Shown here: piece after piece, positions 9,410 to 20,975 of the stretch
Position numbering within the stretch: position 1 is the stretch's first letter
Layout: each line of letters begins with the position of its first letter
Origin: Nocardioides cavernae
GTDB taxonomy: Bacteria; Actinomycetota; Actinomycetes; Propionibacteriales; Nocardioidaceae
Reading direction: 5' to 3'
DNA: 64,000 nucleotides
Assembly: GCF_013410035.1 (NCBI RefSeq)
Contig: NZ_JACCBW010000002.1
Location: forward strand, 1,365,913 to 1,429,912
Program-made: the position numbers and the translations under genes
The notes under the pieces: model-generated
What the model was told of the DNA's origin: nothing
Seen by the model: only the letters and a program-made list of their open reading frames with translations
Databases searched by the model: none

Positions 9410-11050
9410 ATGACGGAGCTGTCCATCCGTCCGGACGAGATCCGCGACGCTCTTCAGCGCTTCGTGTCGGACTACAAGCCCGAGTCGGCCAGCAAGGAAG
9501 AGGTCGGCACCGTGGCTGAGGCCGCGGACGGCATCGCCCGTGTCTCCGGCCTGCCCTCCGTGATGGCCAACGAGCTGCTCGAGTTCGAGGACGGCACGCT
9601 CGGCCTCGCCCTCAACCTCGACACCCGCGAGGTCGGCGTCGTGGTCCTGGGTGACTTCGACAAGATCGAGGAGGGCCAGGTCGTGCGACGCACGGGCGAG
9701 ATCCTCTCGGTCCCCGTGGGCGAGAACTACCTCGGCCGGGTGGTCGACCCGCTCGGCAACCCCATCGACGGCCTCGGTGAGATCGCGTCCGACGAGCGTC
9801 GCGCCCTGGAGCTGCAGGCTCCCGGCGTGATGGTGCGCAAGTCCGTGCACGAGCCCCTTGCCACCGGCATCAAGGCCATCGACTCCCTGACGCCCATCGG
9901 CCGCGGCCAGCGTCAGCTCATCATCGGTGACCGCGCGACCGGCAAGACGACGATCGCGATCGACACGATCATCAACCAGAAGGCCAACTGGGAGTCCGGC
10001 GACCCGGACAAGCAGGTGCGCTGCATCTACGTCGCCATCGGCCAGAAGGGCTCCACCATCGCCTCGGTGCGCGGTGCCCTCGAGGAGGCCGGCGCGCTGG
10101 AGTACACCACCATCGTGGCCTCCCCGGCGTCCGACTCCGCCGGCTTCAAGTACCTCGCCCCCTACACCGGCTCGGCCATCGGCCAGCACTGGATGTACGA
10201 CGGCAAGCACGTCCTGATCGTCTTCGACGACCTGACCAAGCAGGCCGAGGCCTACCGCGCCGTGTCGCTGCTGCTGCGCCGCCCGCCGGGCCGCGAGGCG
10301 TACCCCGGTGACGTCTTCTACCTGCACAGCCGGCTGCTCGAGCGCTGCGCGAAGCTCTCCGACGACATGGGCAAGGGCTCGATGACCGGCCTGCCGATCA
10401 TCGAGACCAAGGCCAACGACGTGTCGGCGTTCATCCCGACCAACGTCATCTCGATCACCGACGGCCAGATCTTCTTGCAGTCCGACCTGTTCGCCGCCAA
10501 CCAGCGGCCTGCGATCGACGTCGGTGTCTCGGTCTCGCGCGTGGGTGGCTCGGCCATGACCAAGGCGATGAAGGCCGTCACCGGCTCGCTCAAGGTCGAC
10601 CTGGCGCAGTTCCGCGCCATGGAGGCCTTCGCCATGTTCGCCTCCGACCTCGACGCGGCCTCGCGCCAGCAGCTCGACCGCGGCCAGCGCCTGATGGCCC
10701 TGCTGAAGCAGCCGCAGTACTCGCCGTACCCGGTCGAGGAGATGACCGTCTCGCTGTGGACCGGCACGTCGGGTCGCCTCGACAAGGTGCCCACCGACGA
10801 CGTGCTGCGCTTCGAGAACGAGTTCCTCGACTACCTGCGTCGCAGCCACGAGGGCATCCTCGCCGGCATCCGCGAGAGCCTGAAGTTCGAGGACTCGACC
10901 GAGGACCAGCTCGCGTCGGCCTACGACTCCTTCCTCGACCAGTTCGAGACCTCCGACGGCCAGAGCATCAAGGCCGGCACGGAAGAGCACGTCGCCCTCG
11001 AGGACGAGGACGTCGAGCAGGAGCAGATCGTCAAGCAGAAGCGGGGCTGA
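9410..11050 (+). CDS. atpA: F0F1 ATP synthase subunit alpha
   Basis: The non-catalytic nucleotide-binding subunit (546 aa) of the F1 hexamer. The P-loop reads GDRATGKT near residue 175. The arginine finger region is [10 protein letters not shown], and [20 protein letters not shown] is a family signature. The C-terminus carries the acidic extension ([16 protein letters not shown]) common in actinobacteria. ATG at 9410 follows a 67-bp spacer with GGTGAG upstream. Confidence 0.98.
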   Translation: MTELSIRPDEIRDALQRFVSDYKPESASKEEVGTVAEAADGIARVSGLPSVMANELLEFEDGTLGLALNLDTREVGVVVLGDFDKIEEGQVVRRTGEILSVPVGENYLGRVVDPLGNPIDGLGEIASDERRALELQAPGVMVRKSVHEPLATGIKAIDSLTPIGRGQRQLIIGDRATGKTTIAIDTIINQKANWESGDPDKQVRCIYVAIGQKGSTIASVRGALEEAGALEYTTIVASPASDSAGFKYLAPYTGSAIGQHWMYDGKHVLIVFDDLTKQAEAYRAVSLLLRRPPGREAYPGDVFYLHSRLLERCAKLSDDMGKGSMTGLPIIETKANDVSAFIPTNVISITDGQIFLQSDLFAANQRPAIDVGVSVSRVGGSAMTKAMKAVTGSLKVDLAQFRAMEAFAMFASDLDAASRQQLDRGQRLMALLKQPQYSPYPVEEMTVSLWTGTSGRLDKVPTDDVLRFENEFLDYLRRSHEGILAGIRESLKFEDSTEDQLASAYDSFLDQFETSDGQSIKAGTEEHVALEDEDVEQEQIVKQKRG

Positions 11051-11054
11051 CGCC

Positions 11055-13428
<2,374 letters not shown>

Positions 13429-13429
<1 letters not shown>

Positions 13430-13833
13430 TGGCCGAGTCCACCGACAAGGTCCTCCAGGTCGAGCTGGTCGCCGCCGACCGGCTCGTCTGGTCGGGCCAG
13501 GCCACCATGGTCATCGCCCGCACGACCGAGGGCGACGTCGGCATCCTCCCGAACCACGCTCCGCTCCTGTCCTCGATCATCGAGGGCGTCGTGGACGTGC
13601 AGACGGCGGAGGGCGAGACCTGGATCGCGGCGGTCGACGCCGGCTTCCTGTCGGTGGCCGACAACCGCGTCTCGATCCTGGCCGAGCGGGCCGAGATGTC
13701 GCACGAGATCGACCTCGAGAACGCGCGCGCCGAGCTCGAGCGCTGCCGGGAGGCCGGCGAGAACGACGACGCGGCGCAGGAGAAGCTGCGACGCGCCGAA
13801 GCACGCGTACGTGCCGCGGAGCGGGCCTCCTGA
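13429..13833 (+). CDS. atpC: F0F1 ATP synthase subunit epsilon
   Basis: The 134-residue regulatory subunit: an N-terminal beta sandwich (TEGDVGILPNHAPLLS signature) and a C-terminal helical hairpin of charged residues. It couples gamma rotation to the c-ring and inhibits ATP hydrolysis. ATG at 13429 shares one base with the atpD stop. It is the last subunit gene and is followed by a perfect hairpin. Confidence 0.95.
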
Positions 13834-13859
13834 CGAGGCCCCTCCACCGCACCGCTAGG

Positions 13860-13893
13860 GTGAGCGCACGAACCGTCCGGTTCGTGCGCTCAC
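13860..13893 (+). terminator. Perfect 15-bp hairpin ending the atp operon
   Basis: GTGAGCGCACGAACC (13860-13874) pairs perfectly with GGTTCGTGCGCTCAC (13879-13893) around a GTCC loop. It lies 27 bp after the atpC stop and has no U-tract. A second role as an operator for the DUF2550 gene is possible. Confidence 0.75.
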
Positions 13894-13912
13894 TGCGTTG
13901 TGAGGGGTGTGG

Positions 13913-14356
13913 ATGCCGGTCTGGGAATGGGTGCTCGACATCGTCGGGCTCGTCCTCCTCCTCGCCCTGCTCTACGGCATCTCCCTCATCGTCCGGCGTC
14001 GCTTCCTGGCGCGCCACGGCGGCACCTTCGAGCTGAGCTACCGGGTCCGCACCGAGCACCCGGGCCGCGGCTGGCTGCTCGGCATCGGCCGCTACTCCGG
14101 GCAGTCGCTCGAGTGGTTCCGCATCTTCTCGCTCTCGCCGCGCCCCAAGCGCGTGTGGGCCCGCGACCTGCTCGAGTACTCCGGGCGCCGGGCGCCGGCC
14201 GGGGCGGAGGAGATGTCGCTCTACGACGGGCACGTCGTGGCGTCGTGCCACTACGACGGCGAGCCGCTCGAGATCGCGATGAGCGAGGCGTCGCTCACCG
14301 GCTTCCAGTCGTGGCTGGAGTCCGGGCCCCCCGGCACCGACTGGAACCGACGCTAG
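13913..14356 (+). CDS. DUF2550 family membrane-anchored protein
   Basis: A 147-residue protein with one N-terminal membrane helix (VLDIVGLVLLLALLYGISLI) and a soluble domain whose pattern (GGTFELSYRV, RGWLLGIGRY, EWFRIFSLSPRPK) matches DUF2550. The family regularly follows atpC in actinobacteria; its function is unknown. I prefer ATG at 13913 with GAGGGG at suitable spacing over GTG at 13907. It is convergent with the LacI regulator; the two stop codons share the palindrome CTAG. Confidence 0.85.
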   Translation: MPVWEWVLDIVGLVLLLALLYGISLIVRRRFLARHGGTFELSYRVRTEHPGRGWLLGIGRYSGQSLEWFRIFSLSPRPKRVWARDLLEYSGRRAPAGAEEMSLYDGHVVASCHYDGEPLEIAMSEASLTGFQSWLESGPPGTDWNRR

Positions 14357-15330
14357 CTCCGGGCGGGGCCGGTGGAGCCGCCGACCCGCAGCTCGACGGG
14401 CAGCAGGACGTCGGCGGTGTCCGTGCCGCTGATCCGGTCGAGCACGGCCCGCGCCACGGCCCGGCCCTTCTCGGCGAGCGGCTGCACCACCGTGGTGAGC
14501 TCGAGGTCGAGCCACGGGGTGGCGACCCCGTCGAAGCCCGCGACGCTCAGGTCGCCCGGCACGTCGAGCCCGCGGCGCCGCGCCTCCAGGACCACCCCGG
14601 CGGCCTGCACGTCGCTCTGGCACACGACGGCCGTCGCCCCGGGACCGTGGTCCAGCCAGGGCCCGACCAGCTCCTGGGCGGCCGTGAGGTCGCTCTCGCA
14701 GGCTCCGACGACTGCTGCGTCGGGGAACACCTCGCGCAGGCCGGCCTCGCGCTCGCGCTGGGGGTGGGAGGGCGCGAGCGTCACGGTGGCGACGCGTCGG
14801 TGCCCGAGGTCGTGCAGGTGGCGGGCGAGGGCGGTCGCTCCCGCGTGGTGCTCGATGTCGATGAAGGTGCTCCCCGGCCACGACGGGCCCTCGACGACCA
14901 CGACGGGGACGTCGCGGGCGGCGAGGTCGGCGTACGCGTCCCAGGTCTCACGACCGCAGATGTCGTAGATCACCGCGTCGAGGGGCAGCGCCGCGTGCTC
15001 GTCGCCCTCGCCCATGAGCAGGAGCCCCAGGCCCTCGCGCTCGAGCACCTGAGACACGGCGTCGAGCATGGGCAGCGCGGCCGGGTCGCGGAAGGCCGTG
15101 CTCAGGGGGCCGACGGCGATGCCGACGACGCCGCTGCGCCCCTGGCGGAGGTTGCGGGCCAGGGGGTTGGGGCCGGTGTAGCCCAGCTGGGCGGCGGCGG
15201 ACAGCACCCGCTCGCGGGTCGCTGCGGAGACCGGCTTGTTGCCGGAGAAAGCCAGGGATGCCGTCGACAGCGAGACCCCGGCCGTCGCGGCGACGTCGGC
15301 CATCGTGGGCGCGCGGCTTGGTCCGGACAC
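14353..15330 (-). CDS. LacI family transcriptional repressor
   Basis: A 325-residue regulator: N-terminal HTH (APTMADVAATAGVSLSTASLAF), hinge helix (LARNLRQGRSG), then a periplasmic-binding-protein-like effector domain. It probably senses a sugar or related small molecule. GTG at 15330 is supported by TAACCT 7 nt upstream, implying a leaderless mRNA. It diverges from an MFS transporter, and a 34-bp perfect palindrome lies between them, so it very likely controls itself and the transporter. The ligand is unknown. Confidence 0.92.
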   Translation of the reverse strand: MSGPSRAPTMADVAATAGVSLSTASLAFSGNKPVSAATRERVLSAAAQLGYTGPNPLARNLRQGRSGVVGIAVGPLSTAFRDPAALPMLDAVSQVLEREGLGLLLMGEGDEHAALPLDAVIYDICGRETWDAYADLAARDVPVVVVEGPSWPGSTFIDIEHHAGATALARHLHDLGHRRVATVTLAPSHPQREREAGLREVFPDAAVVGACESDLTAAQELVGPWLDHGPGATAVVCQSDVQAAGVVLEARRRGLDVPGDLSVAGFDGVATPWLDLELTTVVQPLAEKGRAVARAVLDRISGTDTADVLLPVELRVGGSTGPARS

Positions 15331-15343
15331 GGGGGAGAGGTTA

Positions 15344-15377
15344 GCATCGAAACGATTCGATCGAATCGTTTCGATGC
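15344..15377. promoter_or_regulatory. 34-bp perfect palindrome, double LacI-type operator
   Basis: The left half GCATCGAAACGATTCGA is the exact reverse complement of the right half. Each half contains TCGAA...TTCGA and is itself a near-palindrome, so the site may hold two overlapping operators. It begins next to the -10 (TAACCT, minus strand, 15338-15343) of the LacI gene and lies 21 bp before the MFS start. Confidence 0.88.
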
Positions 15378-15398
15378 CGTACGCCCGAGGAGCAGCCC

Positions 15399-16574
15399 GT
15401 GCCGACCCTGACCGCCGCCCGCAACGCCGTGGGGCTGACGTTCTTCCTCAACGGCCTGGTCTTCTCCAGCTGGGTCTCACGCATCCCCGAGGTGCGCGAG
15501 AGCTTCGACCTCACCAACGGCCAGCTCGGGCTCGTCCTGCTCGCGATCGCCGTCGGGTCGGTCGTCGCCCTGCCGACGACCGGCGCCGCCATCAACCGGT
15601 GGGGGACCGTCCGCGTGGTGCGGGTGGGTGCGCTCGCCGCGTCAGCGGGCATGCTCGCGGCCGCCCTGGCCTTGGGCAACGTCCTGCCCCTCGCCGTCGC
15701 CGGCCTCCTGGTCTACGGCGTCGGCATCGGCGTGTGGGACGTCGCGATGAACGTCGAGGCGGCCGAGGTGGAACGCGGGCTGGGCCGCACCATCATGCCG
15801 CGCTTCCACGCCGGGTTCAGCGGTGGGACCGTGGTGGGTGCGCTGGTCGGCGCCCTGCTGGTCGAGCTCGACCTGCCCGCAGTCGTGCACCTGGTCGGTG
15901 TCGTGCTGATCGCGCTGGTGCTGGTGCTGCGCGCCTCGCCCGCGTTCCTGCCGGTGGCGGAGCGGGACGAGGCGCACGAGCAGCCGAAGGTCTCCGCCGC
16001 CCGCGCCTGGCTCGAGCCGCGCACCCTGCTCATCGGCGTGATGGTGCTCGCCCTGGCCATGACCGAGGGCACCGCCAACGACTGGCTCGCCGTCGCGCTG
16101 GTCGACGGCCACGACGTGTCGCACGCGATGGGCGTCGCCGGCTTCGCGGTGTTCGTCACGGCGATGACCGCCGGTCGGATCGCCGGGACCGGTCTGATCG
16201 ACCGCTTCGGCCGCGTGGCGGTGCTCTGGGCGACGATGGTCGTGGCCGCGGCCGGCGTGCTGCTGATCGTCTTCGCCGAGGAGCCGGCCCTCGTCGTGGT
16301 GGGCATCGTGCTGTGGGGGGCGGGGGCGTCGCTCGGCTTCCCCGTCGGGATGAGCGCCGCGGCCGACGACCCGGTCCGGGCCGCCTCACGGGTCAGCGTC
16401 GTCTCCACGATCGGCTACGCCGCGTTCCTCGCCGGACCGCCGTTCCTCGGCTTCGTCGGCGACGAGGTCGGCACCCTCAAGGCGCTGCTCGTGGTCGCGG
16501 TGCTGCTCATGCCGGCCGCGCTGGTGGTGCCGGCCGCGCGCGAGCAGCGTACGCCCGCCGCCGCCACCTCCTAG
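15399..16574 (+). CDS. MFS transporter, YbjJ-like
   Basis: A 391-residue permease with about 12 membrane helices. The N-terminal motif FFLNGLVFSSWVSRIPEVRE and NRWGTVRVVR resemble the YbjJ-like MFS subgroup. The substrate is unknown; control by a LacI repressor suggests a sugar or nucleoside-like compound. The start is GTG at 15399 with GAGGAG upstream. Divergent from the repressor and convergent with the SNF2 gene 27 bp away. Confidence 0.88.
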   Translation: MPTLTAARNAVGLTFFLNGLVFSSWVSRIPEVRESFDLTNGQLGLVLLAIAVGSVVALPTTGAAINRWGTVRVVRVGALAASAGMLAAALALGNVLPLAVAGLLVYGVGIGVWDVAMNVEAAEVERGLGRTIMPRFHAGFSGGTVVGALVGALLVELDLPAVVHLVGVVLIALVLVLRASPAFLPVAERDEAHEQPKVSAARAWLEPRTLLIGVMVLALAMTEGTANDWLAVALVDGHDVSHAMGVAGFAVFVTAMTAGRIAGTGLIDRFGRVAVLWATMVVAAAGVLLIVFAEEPALVVVGIVLWGAGASLGFPVGMSAAADDPVRAASRVSVVSTIGYAAFLAGPPFLGFVGDEVGTLKALLVVAVLLMPAALVVPAAREQRTPAAATS

Positions 16575-16601
16575 GCGTGCTCGGGCCGCCCGGGCACCCG
16601 A

Positions 16602-19600
16602 TCAGCCGTCGAAGAGCCCGCGGATGTCGTCGGCGGTGATCCCGGTGGCGCTGGCACCGCCCCCGTCGACGACCTTGGCGAACAGCTCGGCCTTGCGCGC
16701 CTTGAGCGCCATCACCTTCTCCTCGATCGTGTCGCTCGCGACCAGACGGTAGACGTGCACCGGCTTCGTCTGGCCGATCCGGTGCGCGCGATCGACGGCC
16801 TGGGCCTCCGCCGCGGGGTTCCACCAGGGGTCGAGGAGGAACACGTAGTCGGCCTCCGTCAGGGTCAGTCCGGTGCCGCCCGCCTTGAGGCTGATGAGGA
16901 ACACGGGCGCCTCGCCGGACCGGAACGCCTCGATCACCGCGTCCCGGTCCCGGGTGCCGCCGTCGAGGTAGACGGTCGCGACCCCCTCGTCGGTCAGGCG
17001 GTCGCGCACGCGCCGCAGGAAGGTCGTGAACGTGCTGAAGACCAGGGCGCGGTGCCCCTCCGCGGTGATCTCGACCAGGTGCTCGGCGAGGAGGTCGGTC
17101 TTGGCGGAGCCGACCTCGGCGTGCCCGGCGTCGACCAGTGCCGGGTCGAGCGCCAGCTGCCGGAGCCGGGTGAGGGCGCTGAAGATCGCCACCCTGTTGC
17201 GGCCGAAGTCCTCCACCAGGCCGAGGATCTTCTGGCGCTCGCGCGCGAGGTGGGTGTCGTAGATCCGCCGATGACGTGGGGTCAGGTCGACGTCGAGCAC
17301 CTGCTCCTGGCGGGGAGGGAGGTCCGCGGCGACGAGGTCCTTGGTGCGTCGCAGGACGAACGGACGGATCCGCGCGCGGAAGCGGTCGAGGGCAGCGTCG
17401 TCGCCCTCCTTCTCGACCGGGACCACCACCACCTCGCGGAAGCGACGGGACGTGGGGTAGAGCCCGGGTGCCGTCAGCGAGAGCAGCGTCCACAGCTCCA
17501 TGAGGCGGTTCTCGAACGGGGTGCCCGTCACCGCCAGACGGACGTCGGCCTCGACCACCCGCGCGGCGGCATAGGTCTTGCTCTGGTGGTTCTTGACCTG
17601 CTGCGCCTCGTCGAGCACCAGCCCGCCCCAGTGGCGCGCCGCGAACTGCTCGCGCTCGAGGCGCAGCACGGAGTAGGTGGTCACCACGACGTCGTGGCCG
17701 AGCGCGATCGCCGCCACGTCGTCGCTGCGCCGGCGCACCACCCCCACGCGGAGGCCGGGGGCGTGGGTCGCCGCCTGGGACCGCCACGCGGAGACCACGC
17801 TCGTCGGCGCGACGATGAGGAAGGGACCGGTCGAGCCCTCGGCGCGGGCGTGCTGGACGAGGGCGAGCACCTGGAGGGTCTTGCCCAGTCCCATGTCGTC
17901 GGCCAGGATCCCGCCGAGGCGGTGCTGGTGGAGGAACGCGAGCCACCAGAATCCCTCGAGCTGGTAGGGGCGCAACGACGTCGCCAGGCCCACCGGCTCC
18001 GGCCGCGGGACGTCGGCGAGGTCGCGGAGCGCGGTCGCCCGCTCCACCCACGCCGCCGCACGGTCGTCGACCACACCGACCTCGGCCAGCTCGGCCCACA
18101 CGCCGAGGTCGGCGGTGCCGACGCTGATGCGGTCCTCCCGCGCGTCACGCAGCTGCGCGGCGAGGGCGACGGCATCGTGGAGCCGGGTGAACTCGGGTCG
18201 GGCGAGGGCGACGTAGGTGCCGCTCGGCAGGACGAGGTAGTCCTCGCCCCGGGTCACCGCGGCCAGCACCTCGGGCAGGGGGACCGCCTCACCGTCGACC
18301 CTGACCAGCACCTCGAGGTCGAGCCAGTCGGTGTGGTCGGGCTGAGCCTCCGCCAGGGTGAAGGTCACCAGCGGAGCCGACTCGGACTCGCGGAACTCGG
18401 GTGGCTCGACCTCGTCGACGGCGACGTCGTCGAGCGTGCGCAGGTGGGGGAGGTCGTGCAGCGCGAGAGCCAGCGCGTCACCGCCCGTCGCGGCGGAGGT
18501 GGCGAGCAGGCCGCTCGGCACGCGGGCCAGGACGTCCTGCTCGGCGACCGGGTCGCGCAGGCCCGCCAGCACGTCGGCATCGGTGAGCCCGCACCTGTGG
18601 TCGCCGTAGGCCCAGGCCCAGGTGAGCTCGGCGTGGGTGGCGGAGCGCCAGGTGACGGTGAGGTGCAGGACGGGTCGCAGCGGCGCGGGGAGCGCCATCG
18701 AGGCGTCGGAGGACTCCAGGCGCACCCGTCGGGCGAGCGGTCCGAGTGCGTCCACGAAGTCGTCGCGGTCCTCGGCGGGCGCCACCACGGGACGGCCGAG
18801 CACGAGGTCCATGACCGAGTCCGGGCACGGCTCTGCGAGGTCGGCCAGCACCAGGTCGTCGCCGTCGACGAGGACCACGGACGTCGCGGGCTGACCCACG
18901 GGGACGACGGCGTGGCCGCGCCACCGGCGACCACCGGCGTCGACGGACAGCTCCAGCGTCGGGCGTCCGTCGACCTCCCTGAGGTCGGCGACGACCGCGG
19001 CCGGTTCGTCGGCCAGGTCGACCGAGGCGACGCCGGCGCCGGGGACGAGCGTGACCCCGGCCGCCACCGCCGCTCGCAGGGCGGGCACGAGGCGGTCGCC
19101 GTAGTCGTCCAGCGCCGGCGCGGCACCCGCGACGAGGTAGGTGTGACGGGAGACGAGCCCGCGGTGCAGCACCCGTAGCGCCTCGACCTGCGCCGGGACG
19201 AACCGGGTGAGCGCGACCGGGCCGGCGAGGTCGCCCCACTCGGCCCCGCTGCGTGCCCACCCCCGCCGCGCGCCCGGGCGCACCGGTCGCATGGTGATCT
19301 CTCCGGCCTCCCCGCGCGACCACCGCGTCGGCGGCCGCAGGACCAGCTCGAGACCCAGTCGCTGGCCGGACAACGTGGCGCGGGCACGCGCCGCGACCTC
19401 GTCGCCGAACCGGTCGAGCTGCCGGCGCCACACGGGCTCGCCGGGCTCGACCGTGCGCGCGGGGCCGCGCAGGCGGAGGGCGACGGCCGCGCCGTGCTTG
19501 CACATGCGCGACACCGGGCACGTGCAGGAGCTGAAGAGCCAGTCGTCGGTCTCGTCGACCTCGGCGTGGAGCTGCACCCGGTAGGGCACTGCCGCGCTCC

Positions 19601-19754
19601 CGGGGACCGATGCGGTCACGGACAGGCTGCCCGTGGTCTCGTGGACGATCGCGAGGTCGCTGACGACGCCGACGTAGTCGCGGGCACGCAGCAGCGTCCC
19701 GAGGTCGAAGAAGCGCGCGAGGTAGGTCGCGGTCAGGGCGTCGCGGATGTCCAT
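16602..19754 (-). CDS. SNF2-family DEAD/DEAH ATPase with SWIM zinc finger
   Basis: A 1050-residue protein. Residues about 60-95 form a SWIM finger (CTCPVSRMCKHGAA, CxCx7CxH). A long central region precedes the SNF2 ATPase: motif I ADDMGLGKTLQ, motif II VLDEAQQVKN (DEAQ rather than DEAH), then the helicase C domain with STFTTFLRRV, GGTGLTLTEADYV and DRAHRIGQTKPV. Such bacterial SNF2 proteins are ATP-driven DNA or protein-DNA translocases of unclear role, related to RapA. ATG at 19754; no partner nuclease or methyltransferase is adjacent, so a defence role is not indicated. Confidence 0.93.
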   Translation of the reverse strand: MDIRDALTATYLARFFDLGTLLRARDYVGVVSDLAIVHETTGSLSVTASVPGSAAVPYRVQLHAEVDETDDWLFSSCTCPVSRMCKHGAAVALRLRGPARTVEPGEPVWRRQLDRFGDEVAARARATLSGQRLGLELVLRPPTRWSRGEAGEITMRPVRPGARRGWARSGAEWGDLAGPVALTRFVPAQVEALRVLHRGLVSRHTYLVAGAAPALDDYGDRLVPALRAAVAAGVTLVPGAGVASVDLADEPAAVVADLREVDGRPTLELSVDAGGRRWRGHAVVPVGQPATSVVLVDGDDLVLADLAEPCPDSVMDLVLGRPVVAPAEDRDDFVDALGPLARRVRLESSDASMALPAPLRPVLHLTVTWRSATHAELTWAWAYGDHRCGLTDADVLAGLRDPVAEQDVLARVPSGLLATSAATGGDALALALHDLPHLRTLDDVAVDEVEPPEFRESESAPLVTFTLAEAQPDHTDWLDLEVLVRVDGEAVPLPEVLAAVTRGEDYLVLPSGTYVALARPEFTRLHDAVALAAQLRDAREDRISVGTADLGVWAELAEVGVVDDRAAAWVERATALRDLADVPRPEPVGLATSLRPYQLEGFWWLAFLHQHRLGGILADDMGLGKTLQVLALVQHARAEGSTGPFLIVAPTSVVSAWRSQAATHAPGLRVGVVRRRSDDVAAIALGHDVVVTTYSVLRLEREQFAARHWGGLVLDEAQQVKNHQSKTYAAARVVEADVRLAVTGTPFENRLMELWTLLSLTAPGLYPTSRRFREVVVVPVEKEGDDAALDRFRARIRPFVLRRTKDLVAADLPPRQEQVLDVDLTPRHRRIYDTHLARERQKILGLVEDFGRNRVAIFSALTRLRQLALDPALVDAGHAEVGSAKTDLLAEHLVEITAEGHRALVFSTFTTFLRRVRDRLTDEGVATVYLDGGTRDRDAVIEAFRSGEAPVFLISLKAGGTGLTLTEADYVFLLDPWWNPAAEAQAVDRAHRIGQTKPVHVYRLVASDTIEEKVMALKARKAELFAKVVDGGGASATGITADDIRGLFDG

Positions 19755-19823
19755 GGCACGCCCATGGTGTCAGCGCCCACGGACATCAGCGACGGTCTCT
19801 CCACAGGCTGCCGCGGTGGCGGG

Positions 19824-20408
19824 TCAGCGCTCACCCCCGGGCACCCAGAGCACGTCGCCGTTCTCCCGGTTCGCGTGCCGGGCGAGGATGAACAGGAGGT
19901 CGGAGAGCCGGTTGAGGTAGGTGATCGCGAGGAGGTTCATCGTGTTCTCGTGCTCGGCCCAGGCCGCCCAGCCGGCCCGCTCCGCACGACGCACCACGGT
20001 GCGCGCGACGTGGAGGTGGGCGGCGCCGAGGGTGCCGCCGTTGAGGATGAACGAGCGCAGCGCGGGCAGCTCCTCGTTGTAGTGGTCGCACCACGCCTCG
20101 AGCCGGTCGACGTAGTCCTGCTCGACGCGCAGCGGGGGGTACGCCGGGTCGGGCACGACCGGGGTGGAGAAGTCGGCGCCGACGTCGAAGAGGTCGTTCT
20201 GCACGCGCGTGAGCACCGCGACCACGTCCTCTCCGAGGCTGCCGTCGGTCGCGGCGTGGGCGAGCGCGACGCCGATGTGGGCGTTGCCCTCGTCCACGCA
20301 GGCGTACGCCTCGAGGCGGAGGTCGGTCTTGGAGGTCTCGCTCATGTCGCCGAGGCGGGTCCGCCCGGCGTCGCCGGTGCGGGTGTAGATGCGCGTCAGG
20401 TTCACCAT
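19824..20408 (-). CDS. Cob(I)yrinic acid a,c-diamide / cobalamin adenosyltransferase, PduO type
   Basis: A 194-residue enzyme that transfers the adenosyl group of ATP to cob(I)alamin, making coenzyme B12. Signatures: N-terminal IYTRTGDAGRTRLGD, the QNDLFDVGADF segment and the C-terminal NRLSDLLFILAR. ATG at 20408 gives the usual N-terminus MVNLTRIYTRTGD, and TAGGCT 7 nt upstream fits a leaderless start. Longer readings upstream are rejected. It lies 0.6 kb from ethylmalonyl-CoA mutase, an AdoCbl enzyme, so supplying that cofactor is its likely job. Confidence 0.95.
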   Translation of the reverse strand: MVNLTRIYTRTGDAGRTRLGDMSETSKTDLRLEAYACVDEGNAHIGVALAHAATDGSLGEDVVAVLTRVQNDLFDVGADFSTPVVPDPAYPPLRVEQDYVDRLEAWCDHYNEELPALRSFILNGGTLGAAHLHVARTVVRRAERAGWAAWAEHENTMNLLAITYLNRLSDLLFILARHANRENGDVLWVPGGER

Positions 20409-20542
20409 GTCGGCGAGCCTACTGATCGCGACCCGCCGGAAAAGGTGAGGCATGGAAGCAACCGGTCGGGGTACAACTGCGTCAGTAGGAGTGACAGCAG
20501 TCACTGCCAGGGGCGTCGGGGGACGCCGGTGAGGAGCACCGG

Positions 20543-20851
20543 ATGGACATCGTCTCGGAGGGTCACACGCTCGTCCTGCACGGGTCGTTCGACGTGCGGA
20601 GCACCTGGGAGGTGCGCCAGGCGATCTACGCGCGACTCGAGGGTCTTGACGAGGACGTGGTCATCGACATGACCGACGTGACCACGATCGACGCCACCGC
20701 GCTCCGCCTGCTCGCCGTCGCCACCCGGGCCGCCTGGCTGTCGGGGCACCACCTGACGGTCCGCAACCCCGGTCCGGCCGTGCGTCGGATGGCGCACCTG
20801 ACCCGGCTCGCGCACGCGATCGAGGTCGAGCGGGCGGCCGCGACCGCCTGA
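20543..20851 (+). CDS. STAS domain protein (anti-sigma factor antagonist-like)
   Basis: A 102-residue single STAS domain: TLVLHGSFDVRSTWEVRQAI, then VVIDMTDVTTIDATALRLL. In SpoIIAA-type antagonists the latter motif is D-S-S-G-L, and the first Ser is phosphorylated by the partner kinase; here it reads D-A-T-A-L, so the usual phosphoacceptor is Ala. No anti-sigma kinase is adjacent. ATG at 20543 has GAGGAG upstream. The partner and role are unknown. Confidence 0.8.
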   Translation: MDIVSEGHTLVLHGSFDVRSTWEVRQAIYARLEGLDEDVVIDMTDVTTIDATALRLLAVATRAAWLSGHHLTVRNPGPAVRRMAHLTRLAHAIEVERAAATA

Positions 20852-20939
20852 GCGGGACGGTCCGCGGCCGGCTCCACGGCTGCCTACACACCCCTCCCGC
20901 AAGCCTCCGCGCGTGAGGCATCAGTCACACGATCAGCCG

Positions 20940-20969
20940 GTGACTGCCCGGTAACCAGCGTCCTACTGT
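20940..20969 (+). promoter_or_regulatory. Likely leaderless promoter of the ethylmalonyl-CoA mutase gene
   Basis: GTGACT (20940) and TACTGT (20964-20969) are 18 bp apart, and the ATG follows the -10 after 6 nt. A CAGTCAC/GTGACTG inverted repeat (about 20922-20947) overlaps the -35 and may bind a regulator. Confidence 0.55.
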
Positions 20970-20975
20970 GTCGCC

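Noticed and set aside
16602..19754. Defence system based on the SNF2 ATPase
   Set aside because: Some defence systems use SNF2 helicases, but here the neighbours are a transporter and a cobalamin adenosyltransferase, with no nuclease, methyltransferase or PLD partner. The SWIM-SNF2 architecture is a common chromosomal actinobacterial gene.
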